42,552 bases of DNA from contig JAITLW010000272.1 in assembly GCA_031277715.1 (NCBI GenBank), positions 1-42,552 on the forward strand, read 5' to 3'. Every line of letters starts with the position of its first letter. Within the stretch, counting starts at the first letter, position 1. A program made the position numbers and the translations under genes. The DNA comes from Sphingobacterium sp. Lineage in GTDB: Bacteria > Bacteroidota > Bacteroidia > Sphingobacteriales > Sphingobacteriaceae. Shown piece by piece: positions 34,869 to 42,552 of the stretch. The notes below the pieces were generated by a model. That model was not told the origin of the DNA, did not search any database, and worked only from the letters and a program-made list of their open reading frames with translations.

Positions 34869-35924
34869 CTAGTCTCTGTCTCTCGAAAGCTTACGGAAGG
34901 CCAGTGGGCTTGCGCTCAGTTCAGCCTGCTCTCTACGATTCTTAACAATATGTACAGCCGTGAAAATAGCTTCTAGAAAAGACTCGTGCGATGCTAAGTT
35001 CTTTCCTGCTATATCATAACCCGTACCGTGATCTGGAGAGGTGCGGACAATCGGAAGTCCCGCTGTATAATTCACCCCTTTGCGATCTGCAATATGCTTG
35101 AAAGGAATAAGCCCTTGATCGTGATACATAGCTAATACTGCATCAAATTTCAGATATGTCGTAGATGCAAAAAATCCATCGGCCGGATAGGGACCGAAGC
35201 ATAGGATACCTTCCGCATTAGCTTTTGCTAAAGCGGGGCGGATGATCTCGTCGTCCTCCGTACCGATTACACCATTATCTCCAGCATGAGGATTCAGACC
35301 GAGTACAGCGATTTTAGGTTTTTGAATCCAAAAATCCTTCTTCAAACTGCTATTCATTAGTCTCAGCTTCTTTAGTATTGCCTCTTCAGTAATCTGAACT
35401 GCAACGTCTTTAATAGGAACATGTCCCGTCACCACGCCTACACGCAAATCATCGCACAGCATAAACATGAGCACATCATCTGCACCAACCTTCTGCTGAA
35501 GATATTCGGTATGTCCTGGGAATCGAAAGCCTTCCTGTTGTATATTATGTTTGTTGATCGGAGCCGTAACCAACGCATCGATCTTTCCTGCTTCCAAATC
35601 TGCTACAGCTCTCTCTAAAGAAATAAATGCATACTTACCCCCGACTTCATTTTCTTCCCCCAGGGTAATCTTTACATCTTCCTGCCAACAATTAATGATG
35701 TTAGCACGCTTCGCATTCGCTTGATCTGGACTTTGTATTACATTAAAGCTAAAATCATTAATATTATTTGCCTTACGGTGAAATGAAGCATTTTTAGTAT
35801 TACCATATACAATAGGTGTAAAGTAATCCAGAACACGGCTATCTAATAGTGATTTAATAACCACTTCCATTCCGACTCCGTTTAAATCACCTATACTGAT
35901 ACCTACTTTTAATTTTTCACTCAT
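34869..35924 (-). CDS. pdxA: 4-hydroxythreonine-4-phosphate dehydrogenase PdxA
   Basis: 351 residues from the chosen ATG. NAD-dependent oxidation and decarboxylation in pyridoxal 5'-phosphate synthesis (DXP-dependent route). Start region KVGISIGDLNGVGMEV is typical. The metal and substrate sites are in FPGHTEYLQQ, GLNPHAGDNGVIG and AMYHDQGLIPFK, with ADRKGVNYTAGLPIVRTSPDHGTGYDIAG near the end in shortened form (TSPDHGTGYDIAG). An upstream TTG at 35957 would add 11 residues, but a -7 box (35946-35953) lies between the two, so the ATG at 35924 is favoured. Confidence 0.94.
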   Translation of the reverse strand: MSEKLKVGISIGDLNGVGMEVVIKSLLDSRVLDYFTPIVYGNTKNASFHRKANNINDFSFNVIQSPDQANAKRANIINCWQEDVKITLGEENEVGGKYAFISLERAVADLEAGKIDALVTAPINKHNIQQEGFRFPGHTEYLQQKVGADDVLMFMLCDDLRVGVVTGHVPIKDVAVQITEEAILKKLRLMNSSLKKDFWIQKPKIAVLGLNPHAGDNGVIGTEDDEIIRPALAKANAEGILCFGPYPADGFFASTTYLKFDAVLAMYHDQGLIPFKHIADRKGVNYTAGLPIVRTSPDHGTGYDIAGKNLASHESFLEAIFTAVHIVKNRREQAELSASPLAFRKLSRDRD

Positions 35925-35945
35925 TTCATTAAAGCATTTTATACT

Positions 35946-35953
35946 CAAAAGTA
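35946..35953 (-). promoter_or_regulatory. Candidate -7 box (TACTTTTG) for pdxA
   Basis: Exact TAnnTTTG match on the minus strand; the predicted start site falls about 15 bases before the ATG at 35924. It decides the pdxA start, since it lies inside the longer alternative frame. Confidence 0.35.
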
Positions 35954-36113
35954 ACAAAAATTAGGCAAGGAAAAACACTCGAACGCTGAAATTATCCTTA
36001 TTATATAAAAAATAGTATTGCTCCATAACCTTTATTTTAAAGATTCATGACGTTTTTCTTCTTTTTACTTTTTACTTTTGGGCTTTGAGACATTTCATTT
36101 TTCGACATTTCAC

Positions 36114-36893
36114 ATGAGTACAGTACGTGCAAAAAAACACCTCGGTCAACACTTTCTAAACGATAAGAATGCGGCGCAACGCATTGTAGAAGCTTTGACC
36201 CCATCGCTAGGCTTCACGCAGGTGCTAGAGGTAGGCCCAGGGATGGGTGTTCTTTCTGATTTTTTATTACAAAAGACAGCATATGAAACTTATCTCATCG
36301 ATGTGGATGACGAATCTATTGAGTTTTTGGCGGACAAATACAGTGAACTGGGTGACCGTTTAATCCATGGCGATTTCCTGGCCCTTGACTTCTCTAAGTA
36401 CTTTGGCGACAAAATGGCTATAATCGGCAACTTCCCTTATAATATCTCCTCCCAGATTCTATTCAAAATCTTGGACGAAAGACATCGCGTAATACAAATG
36501 GCGGGTATGTTTCAAAAAGAAGTCGCCGAACGCTGTGTCGCCAAACCTGGCAGCAAAGAGTATGGTATACTAAGTGTCTTTCTACAAGCCTACTATAAGG
36601 TAGAGTACCTATTTACCGTCAAGGCTGGAGCTTTCAACCCTCCGCCCAAAGTGCTTTCAGGCGTGATGCGCATGACACGGAATGAGGTAGAAAAACTAGA
36701 TTGTGACGAGCAACTATTCTGGAAAGTCGTAAAAGCGGGCTTTAACCAACGTAGGAAAACACTACGAAACGCATTGTCAGCTGTCGTCCAAAAAGATAAG
36801 ATGAGTGACAATCCACTATACGAACTACGCGCCGAACGCCTTACCGTAGGAGATTTTGTACAACTCACGAACGAGATAGCGAATTCACGATAA
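36114..36893 (+). CDS. rsmA: 16S rRNA dimethyladenosine transferase RsmA (KsgA)
   Basis: 259 residues from the ATG at 36114. Dimethylates A1518 and A1519 of 16S rRNA with SAM during small-subunit assembly. VRAKKHLGQHFLNDKNAAQR (the N-terminal KsgA signature), SAM-binding VLEVGPGMGVLSD, and the catalytic GNFPYNISSQILF (NLPY-type motif, here NFPY). The C-terminal helical domain includes KAGFNQRRKTLRNAL. An in-frame TTG at 36078 would add an unlikely Phe/His-rich peptide, so it was not used. Twelve bases separate it from the next gene. Confidence 0.95.
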   Translation: MSTVRAKKHLGQHFLNDKNAAQRIVEALTPSLGFTQVLEVGPGMGVLSDFLLQKTAYETYLIDVDDESIEFLADKYSELGDRLIHGDFLALDFSKYFGDKMAIIGNFPYNISSQILFKILDERHRVIQMAGMFQKEVAERCVAKPGSKEYGILSVFLQAYYKVEYLFTVKAGAFNPPPKVLSGVMRMTRNEVEKLDCDEQLFWKVVKAGFNQRRKTLRNALSAVVQKDKMSDNPLYELRAERLTVGDFVQLTNEIANSR

Positions 36894-36905
36894 TTATAAA
36901 GTACT

Positions 36906-38066
36906 ATGGACAGCGAATTTCTAATTATAGGAGGAGGTGTTGCTGGACTTACGACCGCAATAGCACTTCAATCGATCAACCGGGATTTTAGACTATTCGA
37001 ACAAAGCCAACTACTACAAGGTATCGGTGCCGGATTTGGTTTGGCGGCCAATGCTATGCAAGCTTTAGAGATACTTGGGCTTAAAGAAGGGATCGAACAG
37101 TTGGGCTACTACATCGACAATTACAATATACGCAGTTCGAACGGCACCATCCTCTTCAGTCCTGATACCAAACGTCTCTCTAAACAATACAGCCAAAAAA
37201 ACTTCGCTATACATCGGGCCGACTTACATAGTCATCTTCTTTCTCAAATTCGGACGGAAAACATCGTTTTAGGGAAAAGAGCAAACAGACTGGAACAGGA
37301 CGAACAATCTGTCCGTGTTTTCTTTGAGGACGGTAGCACACATACGACCAAATACCTGATAATCGCAGATGGTGTAAAATCACTGTTGCGCCAACAGCTT
37401 GTCCCTTCTTCCGTTCCTCGGTATTCGGGTTATACCTGCTGGCGTGCTACTATTGACAACAGTAGTATCAAACTAGACCAGGGCTTTGAAAGCTGGGGCA
37501 GTGCTGGTCGATTCGGAGTCACCCCACTAGTGGACAACCGTATCTATTGGTACGCCTGTGTCAATGGCGAGGCAAATAGTCAGGTATTTAAGAATACAAC
37601 GGCTAATGACTTAAAAAAACGCTTCCAACACTACCATGCCCCTATCCCTACCATATTAGAATCCACCCGAGATGAAGACCTGATATGGAGTGATATTATT
37701 GATATCAAGCCACTGAAACACCTTGCCTACCATAACATTTTGATCATTGGAGATGCAGGACACGCCACCACACCCAACATGGGACAGGGGGCCTGTCAAG
37801 CTCTAGAAGATGTAGCTGTACTTATTGACGAATTGCAACAAAATAAAACTCCAATCGCAGCTTTTCGTTCTTTCGAAAAAAGAAGATTGGCACGCACCCG
37901 TTATATCACAGACACTTCCCGACAAATAGGTCAGATCGCGCAATGGGACAATCCATTGCTGATTGCCTTACGCGACTCGTTGGCCAGGATAGCGCCTAAT
38001 CGAATAAAGCAACGTAGCTTATCGAAGCTACTTTCCAAAGACTTCATGCAAATAAATACGCTCTAA
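36906..38066 (+). CDS. FAD-dependent monooxygenase (PHBH/UbiH fold)
   Basis: 386 residues. N-terminal FAD-binding GGGVAGLTTAIAL (8-20), the middle LIIADGVKSLLRQQL (the DG motif, about 150-164) and the second FAD motif IIGDAGHATTPNMGQGACQA (about 280-299) are all present, so it is a complete group A flavoprotein monooxygenase. These hydroxylate aromatic or polycyclic substrates with NAD(P)H and oxygen; the substrate cannot be told. GFESWGSAGRFGVTPL is seen in the middle substrate domain. It lies between rsmA (12 bases) and the 2-hydroxyacid dehydrogenase (one base), probably in one transcript. Confidence 0.9.
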   Translation: MDSEFLIIGGGVAGLTTAIALQSINRDFRLFEQSQLLQGIGAGFGLAANAMQALEILGLKEGIEQLGYYIDNYNIRSSNGTILFSPDTKRLSKQYSQKNFAIHRADLHSHLLSQIRTENIVLGKRANRLEQDEQSVRVFFEDGSTHTTKYLIIADGVKSLLRQQLVPSSVPRYSGYTCWRATIDNSSIKLDQGFESWGSAGRFGVTPLVDNRIYWYACVNGEANSQVFKNTTANDLKKRFQHYHAPIPTILESTRDEDLIWSDIIDIKPLKHLAYHNILIIGDAGHATTPNMGQGACQALEDVAVLIDELQQNKTPIAAFRSFEKRRLARTRYITDTSRQIGQIAQWDNPLLIALRDSLARIAPNRIKQRSLSKLLSKDFMQINTL

Positions 38067-38067
38067 A

Positions 38068-38994
38068 ATGAATATTTTAATTGTAGACGACATCCACAAA
38101 ATACTACTCGACAAACTCGATGAAAGCAACATTTCCTATAACTACCAACCGGATATCAAGCGAGAGGAAGCTGCGCAATTGATTGCGTCTTATGACGGTC
38201 TAATCATACGTTCGAAGTTTCAAGTAGACAGCGAATTTATAGACCTAGGGGCTAAACTCCAGTTTATAGGTCGCTCTGGTGCAGGAATGGATAATATTGA
38301 CGAAGCCTACGCCAGCTCAAAAGGAATCACGCTGTTACCAGCTAATGAAGGGAATAGAGATGCCGTTGGCGAACACATGATCGGCATGCTCTTAAGTCTG
38401 ATGAACAACCTGAATCGTGGCGATAAAGAAATCCGTAACGGAGCATGGCGAAGGGAAGAAAACCGAGGTTATGAACTTATGGGACGTACCGTAGCTCTTA
38501 TCGGCTACGGCAACAATGGTCAAGCGATGGCAAAAAAGCTTTCTGGATTTGGTGTCACCGTTCTCGCTTATGACAAATATAAAACGGGGTTCTCGGACGA
38601 ATATGCTACAGAAGTATCTATGGAAGAAGTTGTCAAACGAGCCGACATATTAAGTTTTCACATACCTCTAACAAGAGAAACCAAGGGCATGGTCGATGAG
38701 GAATACCTCCTTCATTTCCGCAAACCTATTTTTTTCTTGATGGGGGCTCGAGGTGGTATCGCACATATTCCTGCGGTATTGAAAAACCTAGACAATGGCA
38801 AAATCCTTGGAGCAGCATTTGATGTACTGCCTGTTGAAAAATTCCCTGCATTGACACAAGAAGGATGGTATACCGACCTTATACAGCGGGACAATGTGTT
38901 ACTCAGCCCGCATGTTGCTGGCTGGACCTTTGAGAGTTACTACAAATTATCAGCTATCCTAGCGGATAAAATCATACGATTACTAAACAAATAG
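38068..38994 (+). CDS. D-2-hydroxyacid dehydrogenase family protein (phosphoglycerate dehydrogenase-like)
   Basis: 308 residues, NAD-dependent. Substrate-domain pieces LIIRSKFQVD and GRSGAGMDNID (the RxGxGxDN motif, about 71-81), the NAD-binding GYGNNGQAMAKKL (about 147-159), and the catalytic residues in GARGGIAH (Arg), DVLPVEKFP (Glu) and LSPHVAGWT (His) are kept. At 308 residues it lacks the ACT regulatory domain of SerA. Its closest reaction could be phosphoglycerate or another 2-hydroxyacid, and no serine-pathway partner (serC, serB) is beside it. The final 12 bases overlap the end of the convergent UbiA-like gene. Confidence 0.88.
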   Translation: MNILIVDDIHKILLDKLDESNISYNYQPDIKREEAAQLIASYDGLIIRSKFQVDSEFIDLGAKLQFIGRSGAGMDNIDEAYASSKGITLLPANEGNRDAVGEHMIGMLLSLMNNLNRGDKEIRNGAWRREENRGYELMGRTVALIGYGNNGQAMAKKLSGFGVTVLAYDKYKTGFSDEYATEVSMEEVVKRADILSFHIPLTRETKGMVDEEYLLHFRKPIFFLMGARGGIAHIPAVLKNLDNGKILGAAFDVLPVEKFPALTQEGWYTDLIQRDNVLLSPHVAGWTFESYYKLSAILADKIIRLLNK

Positions 38995-39843
38995 TAATAC
39001 GCAAAAGTATTGTACCAATAGGGCTACATCTAGCAAATAAACTTGATGATAGCCCACATTTTTTTTAAATAACACAAAGTACAAAGCGATTCCGATTAGA
39101 ATATCTGTTAGAATAATACCTTCTTTAGCAGACACCTCAAACGGGACAACCGTCAACAGACAGATGTGTATTCCAATTAGAATATAACAAAGAAGCTTAG
39201 CTTTACGTTCTCCTATAAGATGTGGAATAGTCTTCAAATGATAATAGGAATCCTGCTTCATATCCCTGATATCGAAAGGAAGTGTACAAATAAGTAGAAA
39301 TAGGATTTTCAAGAGCCCTAGAGCATTTGCTTGTGTCCAATCTACCGGTACCGCTTCTGCCCAAGCTTCTACGACCGGCAAACCCACACTACTCAATGAC
39401 CATACAACTGCTATATGAAACAATTTGAGCCCTGGAACCTGGCGCAAACCACCTGGTTTTCCAGAAAAACGAAAAATGGGTAGACTATACCCCACACTAA
39501 CTATCCCTACCACCCCCAAGAATAGCCAGGTATAAAAATGAACATGACCTAAACAATAGAGAAGCAACGCTGATGCGATCAGATTATTCAACCAAAATAT
39601 GCGTTCATGTCCAAAAACCCATCTGGTTCGTAAATAAGGGGAATCCTTCGGATTCTTAGGTTTGGATAAAAATAGGCTAAAATTATAAAGCAATAGCGTA
39701 GCTGCTCCCTCAATACCCACCACATACCAGCTAGATGGCAATCCGAGGACAATATAGGTCAAAAGACATTGAGCCATAGCGGCCGACGCAATCAGAATAT
39801 TACTAAAAATGATAAAATGATATATTTTCTTTAGTGGATTCAT
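38983..39843 (-). CDS. UbiA-prenyltransferase-like membrane protein
   Basis: 286 residues with about 8-9 TM helices. It keeps the second aspartate motif of the UbiA superfamily, FDIRDMKQDSYYHLKTIPHL (D-x2-D-x3-D), before a helix starting RKAKLLCYI. The first motif (NDxxDxxxD) is not recognisable at its expected place near residue 54, which reads YNFSLFLSKPKNPKD. Classical members prenylate aromatic acceptors with polyprenyl diphosphate; the loss of the first Mg/diphosphate site leaves activity uncertain. It is transcribed alone, divergent from acs, and its 3' end overlaps the convergent dehydrogenase by 12 bases. Confidence 0.8.
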   Translation of the reverse strand: MNPLKKIYHFIIFSNILIASAAMAQCLLTYIVLGLPSSWYVVGIEGAATLLLYNFSLFLSKPKNPKDSPYLRTRWVFGHERIFWLNNLIASALLLYCLGHVHFYTWLFLGVVGIVSVGYSLPIFRFSGKPGGLRQVPGLKLFHIAVVWSLSSVGLPVVEAWAEAVPVDWTQANALGLLKILFLLICTLPFDIRDMKQDSYYHLKTIPHLIGERKAKLLCYILIGIHICLLTVVPFEVSAKEGIILTDILIGIALYFVLFKKNVGYHQVYLLDVALLVQYFCVLLFV

Positions 39844-40031
39844 CCCCTTCTACCGCATCTATTTTTACAACAAATTAAAGCGCTTCTTGTGACAAAAATT
39901 AGTTTTTAATCGCAAAAAAAATTAAATTAGCCTTACAACAGACTCTTTTACAGTTCCAAATAAATTGATGTCTGTTTTGAATAACAAAATTATAATAATA
40001 ATAGACCTATACTAAAAATCAGAAGTAAGAA

Positions 40032-41948
40032 ATGAGTTTTCAAATTAAAAACTTTGAGGAGTATCAGGATGCTTATAAGAGAAGCGTCGACAATCCCGAG
40101 CAATTTTGGGGAGAAATAGCAGATAATTTTTTCTGGAAAAGAAAGTGGAACAATGTTCTTAACTGGAATTTCTCAGAACCAAATATCAAGTGGTTTGATG
40201 GAGGTAAGTTAAATATCACAGAAAACTGTCTTGACCGTCATATTTATAAAAATGGAGATACGCCTGCCATCATCTGGGAACCCAACGACCCGTCTGAGGC
40301 ACACCGCATCTTAACCTATAAACAGCTCTTGGCCAAAGTAGAGCAATTTGCAAACGTACTAAAAAACAATAACGTCCGTAAGGGTGACCGCGTCTGTATC
40401 TACTTGCCAATGGTTCCTGAATTAGTCATCGCCGTATTAGCCTGTGCACGGATTGGAGCTATCCACTCTGTCGTATTTGGCGGTTTCTCGGCACAGTCTA
40501 TTGCTGACCGTATCAATGACGCGGAGTGCAAATTGGTAATCACTTCCGATGGCGGTTTCCGTGGGACAAAAACACTAGAGCTCAAATCTATTGTAGATGA
40601 TGCCTTGATGCAATGTCAGTCGGTCGAGAAAGTCATTGTCTTAACACGTACACGTACCCCTATTTCTATGATCAAAGGTCGTGATGTATGGTGGGAAGAT
40701 GAAATCAAAAAAGTAGAGACTCAAGGCAACCCTGCCTGCCCTGCAGAAGAGATGGACTCTGAGGATACACTTTTCATATTATACACCTCTGGTTCCACAG
40801 GTAAACCAAAGGGAGTTGTCCATACGACTGCAGGTTATATGATCTATACAGGTTATACCTTTGCCAATACATTCCAGTATAAACCTGGTGAGGTTTATTT
40901 TTGTACAGCTGATATCGGTTGGATTACAGGACACAGCTATATTGTATATGGACCGTTATCACAAGGTGCAACATCCTTGATGTTTGAAGGTATACCAACT
41001 TTCCCTGATGCAGGTAGATACTGGGATATCGTTGATAAATACAAAGTCAATATTCTATACACTGCTCCTACAGCAATCCGCTCGTTAATGGCTTTTGGCG
41101 ATAGTTATGTAGACAATAAAGATCTATCTTCTCTTCGCGTATTAGGTTCTGTAGGTGAACCTATCAACGAGGAAGCTTGGAATTGGTACAACGAGAAAAT
41201 CGGAAAGGGCAAATGTCCGATTGCGGATACTTGGTGGCAGACAGAAAATGGAGGCCATCTTATCACCCCTATAGCAGGTGTAACACCTCAGGTACCAGGT
41301 TATGCCATGCTCCCTCTACCTGGTGTACAACCTTGTTTAATGGATGAAAATGGAAAAGAGATTGAAGGGAACGATGTTTCTGGAAACTTGTGTATCAAAT
41401 TCCCTTGGCCGGGTATGCTACGGACGACCTGGGGCGACCATGAGCGTTGTAGACAAACCTATTTTGCGACATACAAGGACATGTACTTTACAGGAGATGG
41501 ATGTTACCGTAGTCCGGAGGGATATTACCGCATTACTGGCCGTGTAGATGATGTGTTGAATGTTTCGGGTCACCGTATCGGAACTGCAGAAGTAGAAAAC
41601 GCGATAAACATGCACGCTGACGTAGTAGAATCAGCAATTGTAGGCTACCCACACCCCGTAAAAGGACAGGGTATCTATGCTTATGTAATTGCTAATCACC
41701 ATATCGATGCAGAAAAAACACGTCAGGATATCTTACAAACTGTAACACGCTTGATCGGTGCGATTGCAAAACCAGATATCATTCAGTTTGTGACTGACCT
41801 CCCTAAGACTAGATCCGGAAAAATAATGCGCCGCATCTTACGAAAAGTCGCTGAAGGTGAATTATCGAGCCTAGGTGACACTTCTACGTTACAGGACCCT
41901 ACTGTAGTAGACGCGATCATCGAAGGATCCAAAGAATTTAAAAAATAG
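40032..41948 (+). CDS. acs: Acetyl-CoA synthetase
   Basis: 638 residues, cytoplasmic AMP-forming enzyme that activates acetate to acetyl-CoA via acetyl-AMP. ANL-superfamily motifs: the P-loop YTSGSTGKPKGVVHT (about 251-265), the aromatic/adenine block WWQTENGG (about 401-408), YFTGDGCYR and the hinge GRVDDVLNVSGHRIGTAEVE. The C-terminal lysine, Lys597 in PKTRSGKIMRRIL, is the catalytic and acetylation-regulated residue in Acs. The length and the N-terminal EEYQDAYKRSVDNPEQFWGE fit Acs rather than propionyl-CoA synthetase. Monocistronic; two hairpins follow. Confidence 0.95.
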   Translation: MSFQIKNFEEYQDAYKRSVDNPEQFWGEIADNFFWKRKWNNVLNWNFSEPNIKWFDGGKLNITENCLDRHIYKNGDTPAIIWEPNDPSEAHRILTYKQLLAKVEQFANVLKNNNVRKGDRVCIYLPMVPELVIAVLACARIGAIHSVVFGGFSAQSIADRINDAECKLVITSDGGFRGTKTLELKSIVDDALMQCQSVEKVIVLTRTRTPISMIKGRDVWWEDEIKKVETQGNPACPAEEMDSEDTLFILYTSGSTGKPKGVVHTTAGYMIYTGYTFANTFQYKPGEVYFCTADIGWITGHSYIVYGPLSQGATSLMFEGIPTFPDAGRYWDIVDKYKVNILYTAPTAIRSLMAFGDSYVDNKDLSSLRVLGSVGEPINEEAWNWYNEKIGKGKCPIADTWWQTENGGHLITPIAGVTPQVPGYAMLPLPGVQPCLMDENGKEIEGNDVSGNLCIKFPWPGMLRTTWGDHERCRQTYFATYKDMYFTGDGCYRSPEGYYRITGRVDDVLNVSGHRIGTAEVENAINMHADVVESAIVGYPHPVKGQGIYAYVIANHHIDAEKTRQDILQTVTRLIGAIAKPDIIQFVTDLPKTRSGKIMRRILRKVAEGELSSLGDTSTLQDPTVVDAIIEGSKEFKK

Positions 41949-41951
41949 ACA

Positions 41952-41979
41952 ATAAGGGAGCTCAAAAGAGCTCCCTTAT
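41952..41979 (+). terminator. First hairpin after acs
   Basis: Twelve-bp perfect arms ATAAGGGAGCTC / GAGCTCCCTTAT with an AAAA loop, starting four bases after the acs stop. No T run follows, so it may serve as an mRNA 3' cap or a weak terminator backed up by the next hairpin. Confidence 0.55.
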
Positions 41980-42002
41980 CATTTCCCGCATCCGCTTTCT
42001 TC

Positions 42003-42032
42003 AAAAAAACCTAAAAAAATCAAGGTTTTTTT
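42003..42032 (+). terminator. Second terminator after acs
   Basis: Ten-bp arms AAAAAAACCT (42003-42012) and AGGTTTTTTT (42023-42032), the second arm ending in seven T. It is typical of a Rho-independent terminator, though the stem is A:T-rich. Confidence 0.55.
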
Positions 42033-42206
42033 ACTATTTTTATGACTTTCCATTAATGTGCATAAACTTTCGCACTCCCTCGGAGTGAAGTCAAAGACAT
42101 GAAGGGCCTTAATGTCATCCAAGTGGCTCGCTCAACTAAGGGGAGCTCCTGATGCCATTGATTTATACAAAATCAATAAAATAGACACTTTCAGAAAAAG
42201 GGATAA

Positions 42207-42552
42207 ATGCTATTAACTATATTATCGGGATTATTTTCGTCATGCTCAATGGTCTTCATTGGCAAACATTTAAAGTCTAGGTGGAGTTTTGTTCTACCTA
42301 TTTTACCAGCTCTTTTATTTATATTTTTTGCCGCACACGTCCCTTTGATTTCAAGTGGAAACCAACAACTACAACATTTCAACTGGGTACCATCATTAGG
42401 CGTCAACTTTGATTTAAGGCTTGATGGGCTTTCTCTCCTATTTGCGCTACTGATTACGGGAGTTGGTACAGCTATTTTCACCTATGCCCGTTACTATTTA
42501 AAGGGGCATATCTATTTTGACCGCTTTTTCGGTTATCTTTTTTTATTCATGT
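42207..42552 (+). CDS. mrpA: Na+/H+ antiporter MrpA-type subunit, 3' truncated by window
   Basis: The first 115 residues of a hydrophobic protein run off the window end. ATG 42207 directly follows an in-frame TAA and a purine-rich GAAAAAGGG. Three TM segments are visible; the segment WVPSLGVNFDLRLDGLSLLF followed by a GTAIFTYARYYL helix is the N-terminal signature of MrpA/MnhA and related NuoL-like proton-translocating subunits. The multisubunit Mrp antiporter extrudes Na+ (and other monovalent cations) in exchange for protons. The rest of the operon (mrpB-G) would lie to the right, beyond this window. NuoL is less likely because of the LGVNFDLRLDGLS form. Confidence 0.85.
   Translation, partial: MLLTILSGLFSSCSMVFIGKHLKSRWSFVLPILPALLFIFFAAHVPLISSGNQQLQHFNWVPSLGVNFDLRLDGLSLLFALLITGVGTAIFTYARYYLKGHIYFDRFFGYLFLFM

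Noticed and set aside
35925..35957. Longer pdxA start at TTG 35957
   Set aside because: The extra residues are not typical of PdxA, and a -7 box falls within that stretch.
36078..36113. Longer rsmA start at TTG 36078
   Set aside because: It would add an atypical Phe/His-rich peptide before the conserved KsgA N-terminus; ATG 36114 fits the family.

Overview
The window is a chromosomal segment of a Bacteroidota bacterium, most likely of the Sphingobacteriaceae (Sphingobacterium-like). This is an inference from gene content and style: AT-leaning coding sequence, frequent 4-base ATGA or TAATG start/stop overlaps, weak Shine-Dalgarno signals, several candidate promoters of the Bacteroidota type (-7 box TAnnTTTG), a CxxxY-type CcmE, an N-terminally membrane-anchored glutamate-synthase-like protein, a bacterial GH3 protein next to LptB, and an outer-membrane OmpA protein. 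I saw no tRNA, rRNA, CRISPR array, insertion sequence or prophage. Nearly all of the window is core-genome-like, with two accessory-looking modules.

Layout. 1-1035: 3' part of an unusual SDF-family symporter. 1366-5049: cytochrome c maturation operon ccmE-ccmF plus a Rossmann/DUF2520 gene. 5179-6738: FMN/3Fe-4S glutamate-synthase-like membrane protein, separated from a MarR regulator by a perfect 46-bp palindromic terminator. 7369-9652: small Pro-rich membrane protein, nitrilase-type amidase, polyprenyl diphosphate synthase. 9816-11314: GT4 glycosyltransferase and a DUF59 Fe-S assembly protein. 11311-13102 (minus): K+/H+ antiporter KhtU with its regulatory subunit KhtT. 13188-18276: metallo-beta-lactamase-fold hydrolase, recJ, lptB and a GH3 adenylating enzyme.

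Accessory module 1 (18273-24401) is the most interesting part. An ECF sigma factor and a membrane protein with a non-zinc anti-sigma-like N-terminus, one TM helix and an external TPR domain are transcribed leftward. From the other side of a 247-bp intergenic region, a secreted PKD/beta-barrel protein and a TPR-CHAT (caspase-like) protein with a signal peptide and a C-terminal TM helix are transcribed rightward. Together they look like a trans-envelope signalling circuit with a periplasmic caspase-like enzyme. It is followed by a convergent OmpA-family gene, ilvE and a strong terminator.

Accessory module 2 (27988-31784) is a tightly overlapped operon: GT-C glycosyltransferase (GT87/DUF2029), ArnC/GtrB-like GT2, NodB-fold deacetylase and an AglD/UPF0104 membrane protein. 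The logic resembles ArnC-ArnD-ArnT or Francisella FlmF2-NaxD-FlmK (polyprenyl-phosphate sugar, deacetylation, periplasmic transfer), so an undescribed envelope aminosugar modification is plausible.

The rest is housekeeping: miaA with a PRiA4-ORF3-like gene, CCA-type tRNA nucleotidyltransferase, pdxA, rsmA, an FAD monooxygenase, a 2-hydroxyacid dehydrogenase, a UbiA-like membrane protein, acs, and the 5' end of mrpA (42207 to the window edge).
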